A DNA stretch of 64,000 bases from Blumeriella jaapii (taxonomy: Eukaryota; Ascomycota; Leotiomycetes; Helotiales; Drepanopezizaceae). Of the stretch, positions 13,331 through 24,089 are shown one piece after another (within the stretch, counting starts at the first letter, position 1; each line of letters begins with the position of its first letter). Location: NCBI GenBank assembly GCA_009599575.1, contig VWND01000025.1:334430-398429 (forward strand), given 5' to 3'. Under the pieces are notes generated by a model. That model was not told the DNA's origin. It was given only the letters and a program-made list of their open reading frames with translations, and made no database searches. Position numbers and translations under genes: made by a program.

Positions 13331-14033
13331 TCGATATAAAGCGTAACGTTAAAGCTGAATTGGCTTATTTCGGTAAAATCGAAAATTATAGCTTTTTCCC
13401 GGTTGCGTAGAATTTTGTATAAAATCTTTTTTTTTTTTGGCAAAAGTTAGATTCCGATTGCTAAATTATCAAATCGTTTTGTAAATCGGCTGCCAGATAA
13501 TAAGCTGAAAAATCGGCCGGTGATAAATCTTTCGAATTCGCTAATAATTAATTAAAATGATTTTGTTATTTTATCTTTTTTAAATTAATCGTTTATTTTT
13601 TCGGAAATATTTCCACCGGATTCGCTAAGATTTACGAATCGTATTTTATCAGCTTTACGCTTGTAAAAAATGCTGATATTAATACAAAAAAATAAAATAT
13701 ATAAGTCGGGTTTATTTAATACGAAAACGAAATTTTCGGAATTTTTATTTCCGAATTGATAGCTAAAAATATTAATATTAGCTAATTTTATTCGCGGTGC
13801 CATTTCGATTAATAACGCGAATGCTTTTAGCCGAGTATTTTCTAAGTTTTATTATAGCCCAGCATTTGTTTTAAAATTAAAGCCGGCTATTCGTTTTCCG
13901 ATAAAACGTCGATTAAAAAAATTTTATCGCCGGCGACGGTGATTTAATTTTAAAAAGACCGGTTTCAATTCCAAAAAAAGGCTTTTATTTGGCCGTTTTC
14001 GGTGTATTTAAAGCTAACGAAACTTTCCAGGAT

Positions 14034-14303
14034 TTAAGGCATTTCAAAAATAATAGAATGAAAGCATTTTTTTATTATTAAAAAATTTTTATAAATAATA
14101 ATACTTTTAATATCGATTTTTATATTTCGTACAATTTTATTAAATTCAATCGTATTTTTATTAACGGTAGTGTAAATTATTCGCTTATCGATAATAATCG
14201 AGATATTATTAGCTTCGGCTGTTTTCTGATTTATGCAATTGATTTCGGTTTTATTATCGAATAAAACGAGGGCGATCGTACTTTTTTCAAGTATAATTTT
14301 CAT
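14034..14303 (-). pseudogene. Gypsy aspartic protease remnant
   Basis: An 89-aa open piece with the retropepsin-like segment ALVLFDNKTEINCINQKTAE (near 14287-14215). The family motif is D-S-G-T/A. Here Asp is kept, but Ser is Asn and Gly is Lys, both explained by G-to-A transitions on the coding strand, so the enzyme would be dead. Its place between gag and RT is as expected. Confidence 0.75.
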
Positions 14304-14499
14304 TTTAACGCTTTTATAGCCGTATAAAAGCAGTTTCGTCGTTTTGACTTTTGAGTTTTTATGGCGAGAGCCAAAAAGCTGATTTTTTCCGAGGATTTTT
14401 TCCTATCGGCTAAATTAATTACGGTGTTGTAAATTTCTTTTTAGTTTTTTTTTAATTTAAAATCGTTTTTTTTTCGAGTGATTTTAACTTTTTCGTTTT

Positions 14500-16423
14500 T
14501 TTTTAATACAGGGATTTGTTTATTAATAATTTTGTCGAATTTTTCTTTTGTATTAAATAAATCGCTGAATTTTAATTTAATTTTTTGTTTTATAATCCGT
14601 TTAATAGCTTCGTCGACGGCTTCGGAGCTGATATATTTATCGATTTATTTTTCGCTTCGCATTAGTGGTAAGCGCTTAAAAGCTGATACTTTTTGAATAA
14701 TTTAAACCGAAATGTCGGTGTCGATATTTTTTATATCGTCGTTAATTTTTTCTATTATAAGCGTTTTTCTGATGGTTTTATCGGTTTCTTTTCGAATTTC
14801 AAAATCTTTTTTCTTTTCGATTTTAACGTTTTTTTTTATATCAGTTAATTTGGCAAATAAAACAAAAGCATTTTGCTTTCTTATAATTCGCTAGCTTAAT
14901 TGTACAGCCATAATATTTGCAAATGCGATATTTGCATTAGCAATATATGTATTTGTTTTTTATTTATATATTTAAATTCCATTTATATTTAAAATAAAGG
15001 TTTTCTTTTTAATTAATACGCTTTTTGGAATGTTTTTTTTTTTATTAGTAAAAATCGTTTTTGCATCCTTCCTGTTTTTTAAATAATCGTTCTATTTCGT
15101 ATCTTTTATTTTTAAGCGAATAATATTTAATCAGCTCTGATTTTTAGCTTTGTTAAAAAGGCCTATTTCTGCTTCCGTCGGTCCGAAGCAAATCGCTTTA
15201 TATTTATTAATATAACAGATTTTATTATTTATACAAAAATTAAATGCTTTGTATTTTAAACGAATATAAGGTTTTTCGCAGTGAATTTTTTTATTATTAC
15301 AAAATTTATATTTAAGGCCACAGAATCTGTTTTGATAATTATTTTTACCATTTTGGTAGCTGCGATTTTGATTTCCGCGTTGGTTTTCTTTCCTCTGATA
15401 ATCGTTATTATAATTAATGTTTCGCTAATTCTAATCGCTAGCATAAAAAGGTTGCCACTAAGCAGCTATTATTTTTACGATAGCTTGGCGAAGCTGATCG
15501 CTTCGTGCATTTTAAAAAGAATAATTGTTGTAAAGCCTATTTTGATCGTTTTTATTATTTGAATTAGCGTAAAAAAGTTTCTTCTGCTGTTGCATAAAAC
15601 CTTCGATTTTGCTTTAAAATCTTTGAATTTTAATATCGATAAATTTTAATACGAAAGTTTCGATATTTTTGTCAAGCTTTTTCAAGTTAATAAATTTTGC
15701 AAAACGATTGAATAATATAATAATTGATTGTTTTTTGGCGATTTCGGTAACTTTTAGTGGCTGGGTATATTTTTGCACTAAAGCTTCTACGTTTTTTTTA
15801 TAAATAAGGGAAAAAGATTTTTTTTGGTTTATAGCTTCGATAATACGTTCGCTTTGGTTTTGTTTAAAAACGAATTTTATAAATTTGAAATACTAATCGA
15901 AGGTTTTAAGGTTTTGTTTATTAATTTTAAAATGTTTAATAGTTTTGTTGCGAATGCTGATTGGAAGGCCAAATAAAAACAATTTTTTTTATTTAATTTC
16001 GCTTAAGACTTTTTTGTTAACGAAAACGTTAGAAACTTTGATATAAATACGATAATAAGTTTTAAGTTTTTTGGCTTAGCGAATTGTTATAACAAACTGT
16101 TTAAGAAAAGCGATAGTATCGCGAATTTGCTAGCGATCGTAGTTTCGGAATTCCGATTTTAAGGTTTTAATTAGCTTACGCCAGTTTCGAGTTTTAATAG
16201 CCTTTTATTTATTTATCGATTTAATAATATTTTTGATAATTAGGTTATAGTAGCGAAGGAGTTTATCGAATATTTCAGTTTTAAAAACTTCGAAATTCTT
16301 ATAGGTTTTTTTATATTTTTCGATAAAGTCGGTAATATTGGCGCTATTAAATAAGGGTGCATCAAAGGAGCCAGGAAAGAGTATGCGGCCTCGCATAAAA
16401 AAACGAAAAGCGTCGTTATTCAT
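14500..16423 (-). pseudogene. Gypsy Gag remnant
   Basis: The frame starting at 16423 reads ...RILFPGSFDAPLFNSANITD then FIEKYKKTYKNFEVF, which resembles the start of fungal gypsy Gag ('FPG..GAPFFDG.NVT.FLR.YE..C.DYG'). Around 15400-15250 the minus strand is Asn/Gln-rich with cysteines, the likely nucleocapsid region. The rest is broken by stops. The antisense frame 15281-15562 is a shadow of this. Confidence 0.6.
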
Positions 16424-17167
16424 AGTATTAATAAAAGTATTAGTTGGGTTTAAATTAAACGAATAAATGTTTTTTAGAATTGTAAATTAAAAATTTTTAA
16501 TATAAGAGAAATCGTTTTTAATAAAAAAGCTATTAAGAAAGTCTTTGTGTTTTTTAAAAAAATTGAATAAAATAAGATTGCGTTCAAATATTTAAATAAT
16601 ATATTAAAAAACTTGTTTTTTAATAAATTAACTGGATTGATATAATATTGCTATATAATCTACGATTTCGATATTCCGTGGCTTAAGCCAATATACGTAC
16701 AGCCATCTTTTTACTACTTTTAATAAAAAGCCGCAAATTGTAATTGCCACAATTACAAAGCGTAAGATCAGAAGATTGAATTTTCGCCAAGCGTTTGACC
16801 AAAAAAAATTTAATTTAGAAAAGCCGAACGCAGCGGTCGAAGCGTACGAACCAATATTCGATTTGTTATTTTTAAATAAAAAAGCGATTTTCGAGCTTTA
16901 AACTTCGCACGGTTCAGAATTGCCTGACCGTAATTTCAAACGTTTCTGAAATATGTTGCATTTTTGTAATTTAATAATTATGCGTAAAATAAAAAAAATT
17001 ATTAAAAATCTTTTATATAATACAACTGCGAACAATATTATATAAAAGGTTTTTTAAGCCGTAATAGCGAAATATCGAAATCGATTTTAACTGCGAATTT
17101 AAAAAATGCATCGGCGAATATATAAAAACGAAACACCGAAATTTAAATCCCTGCGTAAATTATCAAA

Positions 17168-17433
17168 TGTAAAAATAGATAGGAAAACCAGATTAATACG
17201 GCTATATGTCGGTGGGTAAAATAATCTAAAGAATTTTTAGAAAAAATTAAAAAAAGAAAAGAAAAATAAGTAAAAGTATGAATTAAACTGCGTGCTTATG
17301 ATATTATCTAAAGGAATGCTTTGCTTTTATATCTGTTAAAAGTAGTCAGTGGCAGGGGGTCTCGGAAAGGTCCATGCCTCGACCATAGCTAAAACTACCA
17401 ACTCCCATTAATACAAGGTATCACCGTTTTACA
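17168..17433 (-). repeat. 5' LTR of complete gypsy element
   Basis: 266 bp, pair of 6146-6410, with the same TGTAAAA...TTTTACA ends. The 17340-17420 part is less RIP-altered than its partner (for example GTCTCGGAAAGGTCCATGCC against GTCTCGAAAAAGTCTATGCC). Confidence 0.8.
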
Positions 17434-17825
17434 ATATATTTATAACTTTTATATACGCATTTCGGCTAATATGCTGGCAGTTTTTTGCAGGCTTTTTTAT
17501 GCTTTTATCGTTTTTGCGTCGAAAACGTAAAAATAATCGTTTATCGAATCGTATTTAAACGTTATTTATTTGCGGTTCTGATATATAACGTATTCGTAGC
17601 TTACGAAATAAGCGCCGTTTTTATACTTTTCGCAGCCGTTCGAAAAAATCGTAACGTTTCCGAAAGATAATTTTGCTTATTATTTTTTAAAAATTTCCGC
17701 GGCTTTTTTTTTTAACGCTTATAATAAAATCGATACGGCTACCGAACGAAAAATGCGAAGCAATTAATTTAAATCGTAAAATTTATAAAAAAATATCGCC
17801 GAAGCGCTGAATTTTCGTTTTGGCG

Positions 17826-17935
17826 GCCATATAGAAATATAAAAGGTAGAAATCAGTCTGATTATCAACCCAACCTTATCTGAGCTCTATTATCTGAACT
17901 AGTGTTTCCCTGCCTTTTCAATCCTTATACTAGCG
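17826..17935 (+). repeat. Inverted fragment of left-element LTR end
   Basis: The reverse complement of this stretch matches about 3490-3600, including the shared GTCTGATTATCA end and the sequence after it (ACCCAACCTTATCTGAGCTC here; ATTCAATTTTATTTAAATTT at the other locus). Nearly all differences are C-to-T in the 3.5-kb copy, so this copy is closer to the pre-RIP sequence. Confidence 0.6.
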
Positions 17936-17946
17936 TAAAAAAAAGT

Positions 17947-18223
17947 TATTAATAATATAACGATTTAATTAATCGGAAGGCTGGAAAATCAATTAATTAA
18001 TCGCCGTATTTATATAATATAAAAAACGAGCTTTTGGTTTTGTAATAAAAATATTTATTTAAAATCAATAATTGCAAAAAAAAAAGGTTGCTAAAAGGAA
18101 AAAGCTTTATATATATAAATAATTTCCATAATTGATAGAAGACCCACCAGGAGACCAGGAAGCTTGCAGCTATACGTAGTTGCTGGGGTGACACGAGAGG
18201 TGGCATAAGAGTGAGTCGTCACA
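17947..18223 (-). repeat. LTR-like repeat B, copy 2 (island border)
   Basis: 277 bp, direct copy of 5828-6101, with a better preserved 18130-18223 part (GATAGAAGACCCACCAGGAG and GGGGTGACACGAGAGGTGGC). Its TG dinucleotide end is TA here, a G-to-A change. The AT-rich island ends exactly where this repeat ends. Confidence 0.6.
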
Positions 18224-18647
18224 AATTTAGCGATCCAAGTTGACTGATTTCAGCCTTTCGACTGGTTAGATCGTGTCATATGGGCTGGCAGCCCACTATT
18301 ACCTGATTATCCTGGACCAAAAAGTGGAAAACGAAAATTACAAAATAGAAAACCATAAGAAAAATCCAATCCAATCCAATCCAATTCAATCAAATCAAAT
18401 TCGGGGTTGATATGGTAGGATGCAGAATGTGATTTTTTCTACGCCGGACTGAACTATGCGATGGTTCGTACAAAACCATATTCCATGCCGCTGGAAACGC
18501 TCCGAGACAGGGTATCACTCGTTGATGACCAACGCCCTATAACACAAGTATAAGCGCATTCTCTTGCCGCTCGACAAAACGCCATCATGCCCAGTCCCGT
18601 CGCGATACAGCCAGACTAGAGCGTACCCTGCCTGGTGTTTGAATTCT
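18224..18647. other. Border sequence with AATCC microsatellite
   Basis: Ordinary composition from 18224 on. It holds a short (AATCC)n/(AATCA)n run at about 18362-18402 and the likely 3' UTR of the minus-strand gene that ends at 18648. No other gene seen. Confidence 0.6.
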
Positions 18648-20231
18648 TTATGGATCCCCGTCATCGTCTGCATCCTCGTCTTCATCTGCGTCTTCATCCT
18701 CATCCATTGCATCTGCACGCCACAGGCCTAGATTGGCGGCGGCAATATCGACCTTGGGAATGTAAACAGCAAGCATCTCCTCACAATAATGGTCAAGGTT
18801 GATGATTTTGAATTTCCCCGCCCATTTGCTGATCCAGTCCTTGCGTCGATATTCGTAACTGAGGCCTGAGCCCCAAGCGACTACCTCGACTTGCCATCCG
18901 CCCTGGAGAGCCCGTTCCACCATCCGAAGGAAGCCTCCCGAGTACTCTGCCTCGGCTGCGTCTCCGCTGGCAAGGACGAGGGTAGACGGTTTCGCGGTAT
19001 CCACCAGGCTTTCCAGCATCTTCATCTGTAGTATTTCGTCCACGCCCTGTTCCTGCATCACCATGTGCGTTCCCATAGAGGACTCTGATGCGCTAGAGTA
19101 CCCGGAAGTGACGTATCCAGAACCAGTTCCACGCTTCGCTTTCTTTGGGGTCGTGATTGGTTGAGGTTTGGCAACCCTAGCGAGAATGTTCACCTCATAA
19201 TGGCAGGCCTTAGCATCCGCAAGATGGCTGGGCTGCTTCGCTGGGGTATCAATTCTCGGAAGGGTCGAGCCAAGGATCACACGCCTAGCTACACTCCTGC
19301 CTCTCTCGAGAATCATGGCAAGAGAGAAGAAGGCAAATGGCGGCGTTTTCACACGAGAATCTTCTGGGATGTTTCTCATCTGCTTGATTTTGTTGGCAAA
19401 GCCAATCATGATGTTGGAAAGGTCGACGAAGACATGGATTCCTTCGGCCGTAGTAAAGCCCAGCGGAAAAGGGCGCTGGCTGAGCTGCGCCTTTTCATCG
19501 AAGAAATGCTTGGATAATTTATCGAGGAGCCTCATTTGTTGTTCTTCCGAGGTGAGGGTGTAAAGCGGCTGGATAACGTTGGGACCGAGGTACAGCTTGC
19601 TCGGGGTGGGGGGAAGTGTTGCTGGTTGGAAGAGCTTGACTGAGGCTAGATCCACCGCCGGTCTGCGCGGGGAGAGTATAGAAGTTGGTCGGGTAGACTT
19701 GGTAGATCGTGAGATGCGTTTGGGTATGCCGAATAAGCCTTCGTCTTCAGTATCTAGCCCGAGGTTGTTGTGCGTAAAGGACTCTGCATCCACTGGTGGA
19801 ATTGGCCCCTTCCTCGTAGCATCTTTTCCCAGAAATCGGTCTTCCTTGGAGATAGCATCTGGTTGTATCTCATCCTGCCATCGGACTGCTTTCTTGAGAT
19901 CTGAGAGCGCTAGATCCTCTAAATCATTATCATGGGTAGACGTTGGAGGCGTTGATCCGTCGGAAGACTTTGAGTCGCACGATGAACTTGAAAGGCGCCG
20001 CACGATGGGCGGAGGAATGTCAAGAGGTTTTCCGAGAAACGCGAGCAGCCTATCGAAGTCTCCTAAATGCTTGGGTACATCTGATTTCGGATCGTATTGT
20101 GCGGGGTCGTAGATGTCGAGCTGGGTTGTGGCGAGATCGGAATGAGTCGATCCAAAGGCTCGAGAGAAGTCGCGCGCAACATTCAACTCCCAAAGGCTGC
20201 CGGCTGTTTTGCTTTCCGAGTCTGAATCCAT
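18648..20231 (-). CDS. NYN (PIN-like) domain protein
   Basis: A single-exon protein of 527 aa. The first 255 residues are polar and low-complexity (Ser/Pro-rich, acidic patches). From about residue 265 there is a nucleotide-fold strand G-I-H-V-F-V-D-L-S-N-I whose Asp-x-Ser-Asn is typical of NYN/PIN-like RNases. About 160 residues later comes the second acidic strand (STLVLASGDAAEAEYSGGFL), then VERALQGGWQVEVVAW and a SYEYRRKDW segment, the usual layout of NYN proteins. The C-terminus is a run of Asp and Glu. NYN proteins are predicted or shown to cut RNA; the substrate here is unknown. The start at 20231 opens with an acidic MDSDSESK leader; no better upstream in-frame ATG was seen. Confidence 0.75.
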   Translation of the reverse strand: MDSDSESKTAGSLWELNVARDFSRAFGSTHSDLATTQLDIYDPAQYDPKSDVPKHLGDFDRLLAFLGKPLDIPPPIVRRLSSSSCDSKSSDGSTPPTSTHDNDLEDLALSDLKKAVRWQDEIQPDAISKEDRFLGKDATRKGPIPPVDAESFTHNNLGLDTEDEGLFGIPKRISRSTKSTRPTSILSPRRPAVDLASVKLFQPATLPPTPSKLYLGPNVIQPLYTLTSEEQQMRLLDKLSKHFFDEKAQLSQRPFPLGFTTAEGIHVFVDLSNIMIGFANKIKQMRNIPEDSRVKTPPFAFFSLAMILERGRSVARRVILGSTLPRIDTPAKQPSHLADAKACHYEVNILARVAKPQPITTPKKAKRGTGSGYVTSGYSSASESSMGTHMVMQEQGVDEILQMKMLESLVDTAKPSTLVLASGDAAEAEYSGGFLRMVERALQGGWQVEVVAWGSGLSYEYRRKDWISKWAGKFKIINLDHYCEEMLAVYIPKVDIAAANLGLWRADAMDEDEDADEDEDADDDGDP

Positions 20232-22286
20232 TACTAGGTAAATAGGAGATATGGGCTATGGAGGTCCGACTCTACAAGCTGAAGTCAGCTTGTTGTTGCC
20301 ATGGTAAACAAGGGAGCTTGGGTAGTGAGGTTCCAGTCGCGGGTGCAGGTTTCTTACGTTGCAGGTAGGTGGTGAGTAGCCAACGCAGTCATAATTACAG
20401 AGTACGCTGCTGTTGATGCTGTTGTAGAGGTAAGGAGGTTGGGGGTGGGTGGCGATTGATGTTTTGTTTGAGAGCTCGCCGGTCAGGACCATGACGAAGT
20501 ATCCGAGCGAGGCTGAGGAGTCGGCTGCTAGCGTGAATGGGGGAGAGGGGCCGGGTTCTGGACTGAACTCGCTTGTCTCGCCACCAGACCGGGTGTTGTC
20601 TTGCATCGGATCTTAATAAATGACCTCTCTGCTCTGCTTGAAACATTCTTCTACTGTAACGTCCATGAGCGTAAGTTGTCAAGCTATGAAAGAGGTGTCA
20701 CTGCTTAGATCGAGTTTGAATGTATTTTTATCCTCTTTTTCCGGTCTCAAAATATACGAGTTTCTAAATCACAAACTTCGCTCTTAGTAGGGGTATACAC
20801 AAGTTTAATTATGTAACAGCTGTAATTAATGGTTCGCTATAGCGCTTGGAGCCTACACTTGCGGTTCAAATTAATCGCGATTGAAAGCTAGGTTAGGTAG
20901 CTTCTACAAACGAGCTGGCAATTTACCGGACAACCTGCCTTTGGCATGGACTTGTCCCTAGTCTCAGTCCCTCACATCAGTTACCCTGCTGCGAAAAATC
21001 GTCTGACGAGCGTTATACTAATAGCCGAGACACATAGTCAGGACATTCGTTTTGGGTGCTCTCGTTGTGCTTGTTGGAACACCCACCTTTCGAAACCCGA
21101 TTGCTGGTACTGTCGCCGTGCCGAGATATCAGCCATGCACAAGATTCTGCTGGATCAACAGCAAACCACCCCAGCTCAGACTAGGAAAGGGCCGTAGAAG
21201 ATTGCAAGAAAGTTTTTACAGTATGACTGTCGACCAGTCATTGCAGAGAAGATGCGCTTTGATAGGTATAGTAGGGCGCGGTTGGGCCAAAAATTGGTTG
21301 AAAGCAGTCATCGGGCTGCGTGCTATAGTGGCTGTATGTGAGCAATCAAATACTCATATGTCCCATGGAAACGAAGAACCAAACTGTCTGTTATACTGTG
21401 AACAGAAAAAGCAATAGCGATCGCGAGGGCTTTTCAAGGACATAGCATTTGGATTATGCTTAGACACAACCAATGTCCGGTCACAGGAGACCGTTCTATC
21501 CAATCGCCGAATTTCCCTAATTGTCTTCCTATCCGGATGCGGCTGCATCGCAACAAGGCACGTCGGGAACCCAGAAGTTCTCGAGATTGGGTGAGTGTTT
21601 TCTCTTGGTGCGCTGTAAGTAGCAAGGTACCAAGAACAGGCAGGGTTGTGAACTGGGTGGGCCATTGGGGAAAGGTGTTTGCTTTGTTTTTTAGGCTAAG
21701 CGAGCGAATTGATGCGCAGTGCTAGGTAGGATCCACTTGACAGTACAAAGTCTACGGCTACAGTTGACCAACCACCCTCCCATTCAGCACCTTCCTCAAA
21801 TAGCATCCCGAGCTTGACCTTAGAATCGGGCGGGGATAATCTGTGAGCTCCGCCTTTCGACCTCAATTCTCGTTTTTGACGGAGCGGAGAACGGCTCGAG
21901 TGACACGCCCTGGCCTCAAGTTACAGGCACGCCTATGGAAGTTGTCCACATAAAAACAGACGTGGGAGTACTTGGTCTAGCGTGTTATTTTCGACGGATA
22001 GGGAGGGAAGAAAAGACAAGGTGGGGAGTGTTTTGTGGGTGGATATTTGAGGGGATGAAAGGGGCTGTGGATAGAGGGGGGTGGATGGATGAAGAGAGGG
22101 TTACGAGGATTTGAAGTGCTGATGTGTAATGATGGTCTTCCTGTACCGTAGCTAGTTCGCATGATCGGCAAAGAAGTCTGAGTCGAACCGGACAGCATTC
22201 TCAAATTTCTGATATAGTACACAAAGCGTTTTGGATGACGTGTAACAAAGCTATTTCGAGAGTCGATGCGAAGTCCAGAGTCAAGC
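20232..22286. other. 2-kb intergenic region, no gene supported
   Basis: It lies between the start of the NYN gene and the stop of the Mtf2-like gene, so it should hold the NYN promoter and the Mtf2-like 3' UTR. Short frames on both strands (for example 20606-20256 minus, 21354-21665 minus) overlap one another, lack family resemblance and show no convincing splice structure. Nothing else recognised. Confidence 0.55.
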
Positions 22287-24089
22287 TCAAAACATGGGCC
22301 GCTCTTTCTGGTCATCTCTAGCCTCCATGATCTTCTCCGCCCAGTCCCGGATGCGATACCGCTCAAACTCGGGCATTTTCCACAATGTCTGCAACGCGGC
22401 TCCTTTCTCGCCGCGGAGGATCATTGTCTGGATTCTCGCGACGTTGCTCACGATCTTGTACGTGTCATAATCGAAGTCCACCGCGGCGTCTTCCATCTCT
22501 TGCAAGAGGCCTATCATGCCGCGGAAGTCGTCGTAACGGAAGTGGTAGATGCGCAAGAGCTCATTGTAGAGCTGGGTGCTGGCGCCGAGGACCTGCGAGA
22601 TGATGCCAAGTGACTTGATTCTGGGGAGAATAGTGAGGGCGAGTGCGGAAGATTTACTAAAGGAGCGGTCGAGCAGGCGCAGGCCGAAGAGGAGGTAGGA
22701 TGGGTAGAGAGGAGCATAATATTCGAGAGGGGACACTCCCTTCGCAGGGCTTTGTAGAGTCGGAACGGACAATTCAGCGAGGTCGGGGGGTTCAACTATT
22801 GGCGTTTCTCTTGCGTTGGGCGCTGACTCCTTCTGCTCCCGTTGTGCCCTCCGCTCAGCCTTCTTCCAACCTTTGACTCTTTGTGGCTTGCCTGGCAACT
22901 CTTCATGTGTTGGCTTCACTCTGGGCTGGGTGCCATCGTCTAGACCCAATTTTTGAATCAACGAAAATACTTCTTTCTCCATAATGTCCATCAATTCAAA
23001 ATCGCTCTCCGCGGCACTCATCAAAGCCTCCACCCTGGCTCTCTCAGGCTCCCTTAGGGCTTCCAGTTCTTCCGTGGCTACCAGTCCTTCGATGGGACGA
23101 CCTTCCTCTGCTTCGTTCTCGTCTGGGACGTAACCCATAGCTTTTGCAGCTGCTGCGCGTAGAGGGGGCGGGTACCTTTTGATGACTTCCTCCATCTTCT
23201 CTCGAGTGACGACGTTGGTCTCCAAAGCTGACGCTATAATGTTGTTGAGTTTTAATTTCGCCTCTTGTCGAGCTTCAATTACTGGTTTAATATTCACCCC
23301 GTTCGATATAGAAATGCTTGGGGTCTTATTGTGATCCTTGGTTGGTCCAAGGAAATCGCTAGGTTTCAATGATCCAATCCCTCCGGTGCTCGAGCGCTTG
23401 GATCTTTGGAACAGGTCCATAAAGATCTTCTGAAAGGCAGCCCTTTCGCCCTCGGTAATTGTGGACTCGGGCGATTCGGGCTTGAGAGACAGACTTTGGA
23501 TCTCGTCCTCGTCTTTGCCCAAGAATATATCGTCGGCTTTTGCATCCTGATCGAATTGGATGGGCGAATCATCCACATCAAATTCGTTCTCAATCGTCCG
23601 TCTAGAAAGCGATGCATAGCTTGGTTTTGTGGGTAGAGTGAATCCTTTCGAAGAAGAAGATTCCGCGCCAAAGCGTTTGGCATGGACTGGTTTTTCACCC
23701 TTGTAACCATGACCAGATCTAGAATTGCCTGGACGTTTGCCCCTCTCTTCAGGGAACCAAAAGTCGAGATCTTTGGCCGTTTCCACTCTCTGGGCCTCAA
23801 AGACCTTGCTGAGCGGAGTTTTGCCCAGAGTATCAGGGGAGCTTGCGTTGTTGGAGCTGTGCGCAGGCCTTCCTAGCCCCGGAGCTGCTGATGCGTTATT
23901 CTCATCGGCACTTCGGACTCTGCCTATACAGCTAAACTGTCTGCGAGATATAGCAGGCCAACACCTGTGTCGACACACCACGCCGGCACCATTGAAACGC
24001 CGGCTACGGAGCGTTTTCGTTTGATAGAGGAACGGCAGCGCCGTTGAAACCGAGACGCCAGCTTCGACGACGGTTCTGGGTGCGAGCAT
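22287..24089 (-). CDS. Mtf2/Nam1-like mitochondrial RNA-related protein
   Basis: A single-exon protein of 600 aa. The N-terminus is rich in Arg, Ser and Ala with almost no acidic residues in the first 55 positions (including SRRQFSC), as expected of a mitochondrial presequence. The middle is disordered. The last 170 residues form a compact helical domain beginning near SPLEYYAPLYPSYLLFGLRL and including LYNELLRIYHFRYDD and DFDYDTYKIVSNVARIQTMI. This resembles the conserved C-terminal domain of fungal Mtf2 (Nam1), a factor for mitochondrial RNA processing and translation. The family call rests on remembered similarity of that domain. It is divergently arranged with CMR1, with 340 bp between the two start codons. 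Confidence 0.65.
   Translation of the reverse strand: MLAPRTVVEAGVSVSTALPFLYQTKTLRSRRFNGAGVVCRHRCWPAISRRQFSCIGRVRSADENNASAAPGLGRPAHSSNNASSPDTLGKTPLSKVFEAQRVETAKDLDFWFPEERGKRPGNSRSGHGYKGEKPVHAKRFGAESSSSKGFTLPTKPSYASLSRRTIENEFDVDDSPIQFDQDAKADDIFLGKDEDEIQSLSLKPESPESTITEGERAAFQKIFMDLFQRSKRSSTGGIGSLKPSDFLGPTKDHNKTPSISISNGVNIKPVIEARQEAKLKLNNIIASALETNVVTREKMEEVIKRYPPPLRAAAAKAMGYVPDENEAEEGRPIEGLVATEELEALREPERARVEALMSAAESDFELMDIMEKEVFSLIQKLGLDDGTQPRVKPTHEELPGKPQRVKGWKKAERRAQREQKESAPNARETPIVEPPDLAELSVPTLQSPAKGVSPLEYYAPLYPSYLLFGLRLLDRSFSKSSALALTILPRIKSLGIISQVLGASTQLYNELLRIYHFRYDDFRGMIGLLQEMEDAAVDFDYDTYKIVSNVARIQTMILRGEKGAALQTLWKMPEFERYRIRDWAEKIMEARDDQKERPMF

Larger units (their letters stand above)
6146..17433 (-). 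mobile_element. Complete-structure Ty3/gypsy LTR retrotransposon, RIP-inactivated
   Basis: Two direct repeats of 265-266 bp, both TGTAAAA...TTTTACA, bound an 11.3-kb element. The bases before the left LTR (6140-6145) and after the right LTR (17434-17439) are both ATATAT, a possible target duplication, though weak evidence in AT-rich DNA. On the minus strand the order from the 17.4-kb end is gag (about 16423-14500), protease (14303-14034), RT/RNase H (about 13330-12000), integrase and pol tail (about 11660-10390). That is the Ty3/gypsy order. A region of about 3.9 kb (6411-10389) between pol and the 3' LTR is unusually long. Every coding part has multiple stops. Confidence 0.8.
1..18223. repeat. 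AT-rich RIP-degraded transposon island
   Basis: The block is strongly AT-rich and no open frame in it looks like an intact gene. CpA and TpG are scarce while TpA and CpG are common: between 2221 and 2280 I count seven CG, one CA and no TG. This is the expected product of fungal repeat-induced point mutation, which turns CpA into TpA on both strands. Recognisable content is two Ty3/gypsy elements and several LTR-like repeats, listed separately. The right border is sharp: at 18224, immediately after an LTR-like repeat, composition returns to that of the gene block. Longer frames are retrotransposon pieces or antisense shadows of them. Confidence 0.9.

Noticed and set aside
20256..20682. Two overlapping minus-strand frames upstream of the NYN gene
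   Set aside because: Proline/serine-rich or basic shadows of one another, no family resemblance, and located where the NYN 5' UTR and promoter should be.
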